This document shows, one piece after another, positions 1-8,479 of a stretch of 64,000 nt of DNA (within the stretch, counting starts at the first letter, position 1; each line of letters starts with the position of its first letter). Origin of the DNA: CAWDDA01 sp963813345. Its GTDB lineage: Bacteria; Acidobacteriota; Blastocatellia; RBC074. The notes below the pieces were generated by a model that was given only the letters and a program-made list of their open reading frames with translations, did no database searches and was not told the DNA's origin. Position numbers and translations under genes: made by a program. The stretch lies in contig CAWEYR010000008.1 of NCBI GenBank assembly GCA_963813345.1, forward strand, positions 1-64,000, in the 5' to 3' direction.

Positions 1-107
1 TCGGGGGTAGGGGCATGGAGGGTTCAAGCTTTTTAGCTTGCTCTTGCATTCGAGTCGTTGACCAGCAAGCTAAAGCTGAACTCCCATGCACCCTACCCCT
101 GACCCAC
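1..107. repeat. Heptad-flanked long inverted repeat
   Basis: A left arm of GGGGTAG/GGGGCAT-type G-rich units followed by a GGTTCAAGCTTT..TAGCTTGCT core is mirrored after a loop of about 20 bases by AGCAAGCTAAAGCTGAACTC and then C-rich CCCTACCCCTGACCC units. The same core, with different flanking heptads, returns near 33.3, 39.8, 54.3 and 60.9 kb. It lies just upstream of the first TonB receptor. Confidence 0.75.
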
Positions 108-209
108 CATAACTATTCTCCGGGCTCCTTGGAGTACATCGTTAGATAATCACTTTTATCGCTGGGATGACAACAGAAAACCTGCCTTTGTGTCTGAAAA
201 GGAGGAGCT

Positions 210-3200
210 ATGTCACACCGTCGATCCTGCGCGCATCTTGTTTCACTCGTAACTCTGATCATTCTAACCCTGTTTCTGGGTGCTGAAGCCCGCAGCCAGG
301 CCGTCACTGGCTCTCTTATAGGAACAGTAACTGACGCGAGCGGAAGTGTGGTACCTGGAGCCACCGTCATAATCACACAGGTACACACAAATCTGAGCCG
401 CTCCACGGTGACGAACGAGAGCGGGAACTACGTCTTTGGCAATCTTGATCGCGGCACCTATCGAGTTGAAGTTCAACGGCAAAGCTTCAAAAAGGCGATT
501 CGCGACAAGGTCGATGTTTTGGTGAACACTGATACGAGAGTTGATGTGCAGCTCGAGCCGGGCGAAATCAGCCAGACAGTCGAGGTTAGCGCCAACATTC
601 CACTGCTTCAAACCGACCGCGCCGACGTTGGCAGGCAGATCGAGACCAAACAGCTTCAGGATATGCCGCTGACTTTCAATCGCAACTTCCAGAGCCTCCT
701 GAATCTTGTCCCCGGGACAACGCGGGCCTTTCGTCCGCACTCAGAGTTCTTCAATTCGCAGGACAGCCTTTCGACGCAGGTAAACGGACAATCGCGACTG
801 GCAAACAATGTTCAGCTCGAAGGCATCGATAACAACCACCGCACAGGGCTGCTCACTGTGCTGATACCTCCGATTGAAGCTCTCTCGGAAGTCAATATTA
901 CGACGAGCAACTACGAAGCAGAGCTTGGGCGCGCTGGCGGTGCAGTAACAAATGTGACGCTGCGCTCGGGATCGAATCAGCTGCATGGAAGTGGATACTC
1001 GTTCAACCGGGTTGACGCGCTCAATGCCCGCCCCTATTTTTCTGTGGGCAAGGCGCACACCGTATATAACCAATTCGGCGGAACCATTGGCGGTCCAATC
1101 ATCAAGGACAGAACCTTCTTCTTCGGCGACTATCAGGGGATTCGAGACCGGCGCGGCGATGTGACGCGAATAACAATTCCTACAGTGGCATTCCGAGCAG
1201 GAGATTTTCGGACTTCACCAACAATCATCTATGATCCTTTGACCGGAGACGCTCAAGGACGCGGACGACAGCAGATTCAGTGTAACGGCGTACTGAACGT
1301 AATTTGTCCTGCACGCATCAGTGCAATCGCACAGAGGATCCTCGGATTCCTGCCACCACCGACCTTTTCGGGTTTTACGAACAACTACGAAGAAGCTACG
1401 ACACGGGTAAAGGACACCGAGTCGTTCGATGTGAAAGTTGATCATAGGATCGGTGACAACGACAGTTTTTTTGTCCGATACAGCTTTCAGCGTCCGAAGG
1501 TCTTTGACCCGGGCCTCTATGGGATCTATGGCGGGCCCAAAGCAGGTGGATTTGCGGGAACCGGAATCAATCGCACGCAGGCCGGCGCGATCAACTACAC
1601 GCACATTTTCACGCCGACCTTCATCACTGAGTTTCGCCTCGGCTTCAGCCGCTATCGCAACGATGCCGAAAATGAAGACATAGGATTGAAGACTTCGGAG
1701 GAGATCGGGATTCCGGGCATGAACCTCGATGAGTTTACGAGTGGTCTTGTCGGAATTGACATCAACGGCTACAGCAATCCAGTGGTTGGCTTCTCGCCTA
1801 GTCTCCCGTGGATTCGCGCAGAGACCAACGTCGATGTGGTCAGTAACTGGACGCGCATCCTTCATAATCACACGCTCAAATGGGGTCTGGACTTTCGCTT
1901 CAACAAGGACGACCTGCTGCAGACTCAAACCTACAGTCCGCGCGGCCTCTACCTTTTCAGGCCCGGACCGACAGCGCTCAATGGGGGGCCCGCCTCAGGA
2001 TTCGCAAATGCGTTTGCGAGCTTCCTGCTCGACCTTCCCAACGAGTATGGGCGTGATCTGCCGGGAACGTTCCCGACCGTGCGTCAGAAAACGCTTTTCA
2101 CTTACGTTCAGGACAAGTGGAATGTGACGCAGAAGCTGACGGTCAATCTGGGACTTCGTCATGAAATATACTTCGCGCCAACGCCGATGTTTCCTGGCGG
2201 ATTCTCGAACTACATTCCAACGAACAACACTCTGGAACTGGCCGGAATCGGCAGAATCCCCGAGAACATGGGGCGGAAGACAAACTACAACAATTTTGCG
2301 CCACGATTAGGTATAGCCTATCGCATTAGCGAGAAGACAGTGTTTCGCGGGGGCTATGGAATCAGTGTTGACGCATCATTCCCCGACGACAAATATGCCT
2401 TCAATTTCCCGGTCAAGCAGAACAATGCCTTTACGGCAACGAACTCGTTCAGCGCGGCCGGAAGAATGGCAAATGGTTTTGCGCCTCCGCTTGTGGCGCC
2501 CATTCCTCCGGATGGCGTGATAACCAACGCTCCCGTCAATCAGGTCTATCTCTACATCCCGCTCGACACGAAGGAAGGTTACGTGCAGTCGTGGAACGTA
2601 GCCGTACAGCAGGCACTTCCATGGAGTTTTACGTTCGAAGCCGCCTATGTGGGCAATCACAATGTCGGGGTACTGACTCGCCGCGACATTAATGCGAGTC
2701 TGATTCCTGGCTCGGGTGCGGCCGGACGTCCGCTAAACGCGCCATTCGGGCGGACTACTGCGACTAATGAATGGATTCGAACTGACACAAATTATCATGC
2801 GCTCCAGTTGAAATTTGACCGCCGCTTTACGGGCGGTTTTCTGCTGACAACGGCATATACGTTCGGCAAGGCGATCAATTACACGGATGACCAGGGGACA
2901 CTGTTTATCAATGCGATCCCGGGACTGAACCGCGGGCGTGCCGGCTTTGACCGAACGCACAATTTCGTTCAAAGCTACATTTACGAGTTGCCGTTCGGTC
3001 CTGGAAAGCGATGGCTTCAATCCGGTGTTGGTCGATGGTTGCTTGGAGACTGGCAACTGAATGGCGTATTCACAGCAACATCGGGTTCGCCGCTCGATAT
3101 TCAGATCAGTGCCACCAGCCTCAACGCGCCGGCAACGGCAATCGGCCCAATCTGACCGGCAATTTCACAGTACTCGGAGGAATTGGCCCGGGAACCAAGT

Positions 3201-3486
3201 GGTTTGACCCGAGTGCCTTCACTGCACCCGCCGCATGCTCAGTATGGCACCGTGGCCCGCAACATTTTCAGCGGGCCGGGATATGTCAATCTCGACTTGT
3301 CATTCTTCCGCAAGTTTCGCGATTACCGAGCGGGTGAGCGGCGAGTTCCGCGGCGAGTTCTTCAATTTTACAAACACCCCGCATTTCAATAACCCTGGAG
3401 GAACTCTGGGGAATGCAAACTTTGGAGAGGTCAATGGCGCATTTGATCCGCGGCAGGTACAGTTAGGGCTCAAGTTCGTCTTTTAG
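210..3486 (+). CDS. Oar-like TonB-dependent outer-membrane receptor (frameshifted 3' end)
   Basis: An AAAAGGAGG ribosome site precedes the ATG. The protein opens with a signal peptide (about residues 1-30), then a carboxypeptidase-regulatory-like beta-sandwich (GTVTDASGSVVPGATV), a plug domain around residues 120-260 (QLEGIDNN, GGAVTNVTLRSG) and a long beta-barrel. The first frame stops at 3155, but the barrel C-terminus continues in other frames (LTGNFTVLGGIGPGTKWFDP, then YVNLDLSFFRKF, then EFFNFTNTPHFNNPGG) and ends in the typical QLGLKFVF at 3486. That requires about three one-base shifts between 3130 and 3330. These receptors import glycans or other large ligands with TonB energy. There is no SusD-like gene beside it; a Gfo/Idh/MocA and a DUF1080 gene follow on the same strand. 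Confidence 0.88.
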
Positions 3487-3506
3487 GCTTTCGAGGAGCA
3501 AAGAAA

Positions 3507-4775
3507 ATGACTCACAAAATGATTGATACCAACGGGCGCAGGAGATTTCTGAAACAGGCTGCAGCGAGTACCGCGATCGGGCTTTCGCTCCCGGCGAGCT
3601 CAGTGTTGGGCGCGAATGATCGCGTGAGGCTTGGAATCATCGGGCCCGGCTCGCGTGGACAGGAGCTGATCAAAGATGCACTCAAGGTGCCCAATGTTGA
3701 GCTCGTGGCGATGGCTGATGCGTTCACGCTCCGGCTCGAACAGGTCAAACAGCTTGCACCTGGTGCAAAGGGCTTCAACGATCATCGCCGCGTGCTGGAT
3801 ATGAAGGACGTCGATGCGGTCCTGGTAGCGACGCCTTTGCACTGCCACGCGCGTCACTTCCTTGACACGATTGCTGCTGGCAAAGATCTCTATTGCGAAA
3901 AGACGATGACGTGGTCGATCGAGGAGGCTGAAGCCTGTCGAGAGGCTGCGAAGCGTTCGAACCGCGTTGTTGGGATCGGACTACAGCATCAGAGCTCGGG
4001 CGAGCTTGCTGACGCGAAACAGTGGCTCAAAGAGGGCATCGTCGGCAAGATTACTCACGTCGAAACCTGGATGAGCCGGAATACGCCGCGAGGTAAGGGA
4101 CAATGGGTCCGTCCGATCCCGGCTGATTGCACACCAGCGAACGTTAACTGGGATGCATTCCTTAACGGGCGTCCGAAACGCGCGTTTGACGCAAACCGCT
4201 TTATCAATTGGCGTCTTTTCTGGGAATTTTCAGGCGGCAACGTGACCGAGAACATGGTTCACCAGATTGCCTGGAGCATGCGCGCACTTGATCTGCCAGT
4301 GCCTTCGTCTGCCTATATGTCTGGTGGTGTATTCTCTGAGAAGGATGGCAGAGAAGTTCCGGACACCATCGCTGTAACGCTCGATTTCCCGAATGATCTG
4401 GTTCTGACGTGGCAGTCTACTTTCAGCAACAGCCGCTTTGGCATCGGTGATCGTATCTTAGGATCCCATGGAACCATCGAAAGACTGGCCGGATCGAATG
4501 ACATGGTAACCGGAAGGTCGCTTAGCGGTTTGCGCTACTATCCAGAGAAGGCGAACCGTGCTGATGGAGTACTTCTCGAGGGACAGAGCAAGGATCAGGA
4601 TCACATGACTAACTTCATCGATTGCGTTCGCTCGCGGAAAGAACCTAACGCGCCCGTCGAGATTGGTTATCGCTCGGCGGTTGCGGCGCACATGGCGAAT
4701 CTTTCTTACCGGCAAAAGCAGCGCGTCACGTTCGAGACGGCGAAACAATCCGCACACAATCAAACAGCGAGGTGA
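3507..4775 (+). CDS. Gfo/Idh/MocA family oxidoreductase, Tat-exported
   Basis: 422 residues. The N-terminus has a twin-arginine signal (GRRRFLKQAAASTAIGLS), so the enzyme is probably folded with its cofactor and exported. A Rossmann fold follows (VRLGIIGPGSRGQELI, residues about 40-55) and then the EK-type segment (CEKTMTWSIEEAE) where related dehydrogenases have EKP. The C-terminal half is the usual alpha/beta substrate domain. It sits 20 bases after the TonB receptor and 1 base before a DUF1080 gene. In characterised systems, such a pair oxidises a glycoside at C3 and cleaves the 3-keto product, so a 3-keto-glycoside role is a reasonable inference. The substrate is unknown. Confidence 0.9.
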   Translation: MTHKMIDTNGRRRFLKQAAASTAIGLSLPASSVLGANDRVRLGIIGPGSRGQELIKDALKVPNVELVAMADAFTLRLEQVKQLAPGAKGFNDHRRVLDMKDVDAVLVATPLHCHARHFLDTIAAGKDLYCEKTMTWSIEEAEACREAAKRSNRVVGIGLQHQSSGELADAKQWLKEGIVGKITHVETWMSRNTPRGKGQWVRPIPADCTPANVNWDAFLNGRPKRAFDANRFINWRLFWEFSGGNVTENMVHQIAWSMRALDLPVPSSAYMSGGVFSEKDGREVPDTIAVTLDFPNDLVLTWQSTFSNSRFGIGDRILGSHGTIERLAGSNDMVTGRSLSGLRYYPEKANRADGVLLEGQSKDQDHMTNFIDCVRSRKEPNAPVEIGYRSAVAAHMANLSYRQKQRVTFETAKQSAHNQTAR

Positions 4776-4776
4776 A

Positions 4777-5526
4777 ATGGCCAGACGTACATTATTGCTT
4801 GTGATTCTTGTGGTTGTTGTTCTTGTTGCCGGTGGAGTCGGCAGCGCAACTGCCGACCCGCCGGCACCGAATACTCTCTCAGCTGAGGAGAAAGCGGCGG
4901 GCTGGAAACTTCTCTTTGATGGCAAGTCCTGGAATGGGTGGCGAGGTTTCAAACGCGACAAAGTTCCGGATGTGGGGTGGGCCATCGAAAACGGCGCAAT
5001 CAAGCACGTCGCGGGACGCGGGGAGCAGAGCCAGCACGGTGGCGACATCATCACGGTCGGGCAGTACGGCAACTTTGAGTTCAAACTCGAGTGGCGCATT
5101 AGTCCGGGCGCCAACAGTGGGATCAAGTATCTGATTGCTGAAGAGATGGTGAAGACTGGCCACTCAGGCCTGGGCTTTGAGATGCAGGTACTCGACGATG
5201 CGCGACACCCTGACGCTAAGGCCGGAAAGGGTGGAAATCGTACGGCCGGCGCGCTCTATGATCTGATCGCGCCCGCCAAGAGCGTGGCGCGTCCGGCAGG
5301 TGAATGGAATCAGGTAGGACTAAACATTCGCGGCAACCACGTTGAACACTGGTTGAATGGTGTAAAGGTCGTAGAATTTGATCTCGGAAGCCCTCAGCTC
5401 AAAGCATTGATCGCCGTAAGCAAATACAAAGACATCCCCGGATTTGGAGAGGTGAAAAAAGGTCACATCCTCCTCCAGGACCACGGCGACGAGGTCTGGT
5501 TCAGAAGCATCAAGATTAAAGAGTAA
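4777..5526 (+). CDS. DUF1080 / 3-keto-disaccharide hydrolase-family secreted protein
   Basis: 249 residues from the ATG at 4777, one base after the stop of the preceding oxidoreductase; an upstream in-frame extension exists but would overlap that gene. A hydrophobic signal segment (residues 4-26) is followed by a concanavalin-like fold with the family markers LLFDGKSWNGWRG, NFEFKLEWRISPGANSGI and HILLQDHGDEVWFRSIKI. PF06439 members include hydrolases of 3-keto-disaccharides. Tight coupling to the Gfo/Idh/MocA gene suggests the two act in sequence on an exported substrate. A second, shorter homologue lies at 10745. Confidence 0.9.
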   Translation: MARRTLLLVILVVVVLVAGGVGSATADPPAPNTLSAEEKAAGWKLLFDGKSWNGWRGFKRDKVPDVGWAIENGAIKHVAGRGEQSQHGGDIITVGQYGNFEFKLEWRISPGANSGIKYLIAEEMVKTGHSGLGFEMQVLDDARHPDAKAGKGGNRTAGALYDLIAPAKSVARPAGEWNQVGLNIRGNHVEHWLNGVKVVEFDLGSPQLKALIAVSKYKDIPGFGEVKKGHILLQDHGDEVWFRSIKIKE

Positions 5527-5530
5527 AAAG

Positions 5531-5692
5531 TCTCACGCGAAGACGCGAAGAGTTACCACGGAACACACGGAAAGAGACACGGAAAAACACGGAATTAATT
5601 CTTGAAATTTTCTGGTTGTTTCCGTTTCTTTCCGTGTCTTTATCCGTGTGTTCCGTGGTAACTCTTCGCGTCTTCGCGGCTTCGCGTGAGAC
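5531..5692. repeat. Nested inverted repeat (outer TCTCACGCGAAG arms)
   Basis: Outer arms TCTCACGCGAAGACGCGAAG and its mirror enclose a second inverted repeat built from TTACCACGGAACACACGG / CCGTGTGTTCCGTGGTAA. It lies between convergent genes. The same outer arms occur at 22.7 and 31.5 kb with different inner sequence, and part of the inner sequence recurs near 58.4 kb. Confidence 0.85.
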
Positions 5693-5712
5693 TCTTTCGT
5701 GACCTCTGACTT

Positions 5713-7019
5713 CTACTTACCCGCCTTCAGATTCTTATCCGCAAAAACGAGGAACTGGTCCCAATCGTAGGGCGTAACCGCGTGTTTGCCTGTGCGGTAG
5801 TGAAATGCGATTGTGCGCATGATTGGCTGATTCAGAGGCGGCATCTCATTCGTGCCCAGGTCTTGCTTTCCGAGCAATCGATACACAGGTCCCGCCGCAA
5901 CGCATGCAAGGAACTCGCCTTTGGGATCAGCCCATTGATCCTCTTCTGCTCCGGTCACATAAATGGGCCGCGGCGCAATCAGAGCAATCAGTTCATGCGC
6001 ATCAACGGGCAGCTTGTCGACCTGATCAACGTACTTCTGAAAGTTCGCCGAGAACCAGTAAGGAAAGTTGGTATTCAGATTGCGGACGGTTTCCCCATAA
6101 TTGCGCCGCATCAACGACGCGCCACCTTCACCGGAACAGTTCGAAATCACCATCGCGAAGCGTTCATCTAACGCGCCCGCCCACATCGCCGTCTTGCCAA
6201 GCCGCGAATGCCCGATCAGCGCAACACGCTTCGCATCCAGATCCTTATCTTTCTCAAAATAGTCCATCACGCGACTGGCGCCATAGCCCCAGGCCCCAAT
6301 CGCTCCCCAGTCATCCGCTGCAGGTTCGGTCTGTCCTGCTTTGAAAAAGAGCGGCCGGATGCCGTGAACATATCCGCCTTTGAAATCAGGCTCTATGTCC
6401 TGGTAATGAAACGTTGCGTAGGCATAGCCTCGAGCGAGAACCTTCTCGACGTCCTCCCACCCTCTGCCGCGCGTTTCCGGAGCTGCCGGTTGCTTCTCGC
6501 GTGCTCTCGAATTCCACAGGATGGGAAGCTTGACCGCAGGATCATTCGCTGCAGCGTGATTCCCGGGAAAACTGATTGACAGAAAGACAGGAACTGGCTT
6601 TCTTGCAGCAGTGGGAATGTAGATCAACACCTCCTGCTTCGGTCCATCCTTCTTTTCCGAATAGTAGATCGTCACCTGCTTGCGAATCGCCTTTCCGCCA
6701 AGCGCAGCCTGGTCACTATCAAAGACTTCATAGTTGAGACTTCGCGGCGGGCGCGGGCTGCGGCCATACATGTGTTCCGCGAAAAGCTCTATGACCTCTG
6801 CGCGGCGGCGTTTGTCCAGTCATTCGCTGTCTTGACGGTTGTTCCATCGTTGAAGCGAAGAGGATCGGGCAGCGTGTAGGTGCCTGCCTTTGCTTCATCG
6901 TAGTTGGCAGGTGGCGGTTGTTGGCTTGAGATGCAAGTCGCAGGAATGGCGATAAGCGTGAGGAAGAGGAGATTCCGACTGAAGGCGGTACAACGTACTA
7001 ATAGACAATTCATGTTCAT
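5713..7019 (-). CDS. CE15-type glucuronoyl / acetylxylan esterase-like hydrolase (one frameshift)
   Basis: The N-terminal 76 residues (6789-7019, with signal peptide) and a 352-residue body (5713-6771) are one alpha/beta-hydrolase split by a one-base shift near 6800 in a GCC/CGC run. The nucleophile motif GHSRLGKTAMWAGALDERF and the following SNCSGEGGASLMRRNYGET match the CE15/acetyl-xylan-esterase-like family, with a C-terminal histidine around FHYRTGKHAVTPYDW. CE15 enzymes cut the ester between 4-O-methyl-glucuronate on xylan and lignin alcohols. Transcription runs from the acid-sugar dehydratase gene only 4 bases upstream and an alpha-glucuronidase before that, which fits glucuronoxylan side-chain removal. 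Confidence 0.85.
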
Positions 7020-7023
7020 TTCT

Positions 7024-8271
7024 CTAGAAGGGGATGTTCAGAGGCTGTCGTGAATCGTTGTGATCGGCCCAGCGATCGTTCGGTATGGTTGGAGTCCAAC
7101 CTGGTCTCATCGGATCCTGATCATAGGGATAAGAACCCAGACGTTTGTAGAGCTCTGAATACTCGGCGAGCTTGTTGCGGTCAAGCTTGACACCGAGGCC
7201 AGGCTGGTCGGGAACCGCAATCTCCCCGTTTTCATATTTCAACTTGCCGCCAACGATGATGTCATCAGTCAAGTGATGGTAATGCGCGTCAGCGGCAAAC
7301 GAGAGATTCGGAATCGCTGCGCCAAGGTGAAGCATCGTCGCAAGCTGAATTCCGAGTTCTCCTGACGAATGCACTGCTACTCCAAGCTGAAACGTCTCAC
7401 AGATACCCGCCGCCTTGACGCAAGGCCGGATGCCACCCCAGAACGTAGTATCGAGCAGTATCACGTCAACCGCCGTGTTGAGCACATTGGCTGCGAGCTG
7501 CTCAAAGTTAACAACGACAGTGTTAGTAGAAAGCGGCATGCGCAGCTTCTCGCGTACGCGTCGCATTCCGGCCATGCCAAAAACAGGATCTTCCAGATAG
7601 TCATTCCGAAGGTCTTCGATCTCGCGGCCAAACCAGATCGCTGTCTCAGCCGACCAGACTCCATTCGGATCGAAGCGAAACCGGTCACCATCAAGAGAAT
7701 TCGCCAGCTGACGATAACATTCGAGTTCGTAGCCGGGTTCGAAGACGCCTCCCTTCAACTTGTGCGATGTGAAGCCGTATCGTTCTTTCAGATCGTGAGC
7801 CTGCGCAACGAGCTGATCGGGAGTGCGGATCTCACCAGAACCATCTTTTGGATTCGCGTAACGAAAGAAAAGATAAGACGCAAAAGCAACGCGATCGCGC
7901 AGACGGCCGCCAAGAATGTCACAAACCGGCACACCCCACTTCTGTCCGAGAATATCCAGACACGCGAATTCGAGCGCTGCGAGAATCTGTGTCCGGTTGT
8001 TATAGAGCGAGGCCGTCGGATTGGCTATCAGAAACCGCATCTCTTCAAGATGAGCCGGGTCGCGGCCTACGAGATACGGTTTCATGGCTCGAAACGCGGC
8101 TTCCGCCGATTCCCCGCCGCCGCCCATCTCGCCAAGTCCGATTAATCCTTCATCCGTTTCCACTTCAACGATCGTCCGGACAAATCGTCCCCAGTGACAT
8201 CCATTAGCGTGCCTCAGCGGAGCCTCGAGAGGGACGGTTACCGTAGTCGCTCTGATGTCTGTGATCTTCAT
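7024..8271 (-). CDS. Enolase-superfamily acid-sugar dehydratase, glucarate dehydratase-like
   Basis: 415 residues, intact. It has the mandelate-racemase/muconate-lactonizing layout: N-terminal capping domain (residues 1-130) and a barrel with the KxK base (SHKLKGG), metal ligands in RFDPNGVW and YLEDPVFG, the STNTVVV strand and the catalytic histidine in VAVHSSGELGIQ. Overall arrangement (ALEFACLDILGQKWGVPVCD) is that of glucarate dehydratases, which turn D-glucarate into 5-keto-4-deoxyglucarate. The position between GH67 alpha-glucuronidase and CE15 esterase genes suggests that it handles acids released from glucuronoxylan. A related aldonate or uronate-derived substrate cannot be excluded. 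Confidence 0.87.
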   Translation of the reverse strand: MKITDIRATTVTVPLEAPLRHANGCHWGRFVRTIVEVETDEGLIGLGEMGGGGESAEAAFRAMKPYLVGRDPAHLEEMRFLIANPTASLYNNRTQILAALEFACLDILGQKWGVPVCDILGGRLRDRVAFASYLFFRYANPKDGSGEIRTPDQLVAQAHDLKERYGFTSHKLKGGVFEPGYELECYRQLANSLDGDRFRFDPNGVWSAETAIWFGREIEDLRNDYLEDPVFGMAGMRRVREKLRMPLSTNTVVVNFEQLAANVLNTAVDVILLDTTFWGGIRPCVKAAGICETFQLGVAVHSSGELGIQLATMLHLGAAIPNLSFAADAHYHHLTDDIIVGGKLKYENGEIAVPDQPGLGVKLDRNKLAEYSELYKRLGSYPYDQDPMRPGWTPTIPNDRWADHNDSRQPLNIPF

Positions 8272-8282
8272 TCGAGTTACCC

Positions 8283-8470
8283 CTGGGAGCGCTCTGACCA
8301 GCAGCGCCTCCGGAGGAGCCGAATATTTATAGTAACGAGTGAGAAATGATTGAGCTCCGGAGGAGCGGCATCGTTGTACGAGAACGGATGCGCTCCTCGG
8401 AGCATCAGCCTTTTGCTATAACATGGGCTCCTCCGGAGCCAAAGATGTCCAACTCCAGAGCGCGTTCCCA
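8283..8470. repeat. Cluster of GCTCCTCCGGAGC-type palindromes
   Basis: At least three palindromic units with the core GCTCCTCCGGAGC or CGCCTCCGGAGGAGC are spread through this gap, separated by AT-richer spacers (for example AATATTTATAGTAACGAG). It separates the alpha-glucuronidase gene from the dehydratase gene on the same strand and could form hairpins in the message. Confidence 0.7.
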
Positions 8471-8479
8471 GCGGTCTAA

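Noticed and set aside
7369..8145. 258-codon plus-strand frame opposite the acid-sugar dehydratase
   Set aside because: Antisense shadow: the minus strand carries all enolase-superfamily motifs and the plus frame has no domain or ribosome site.
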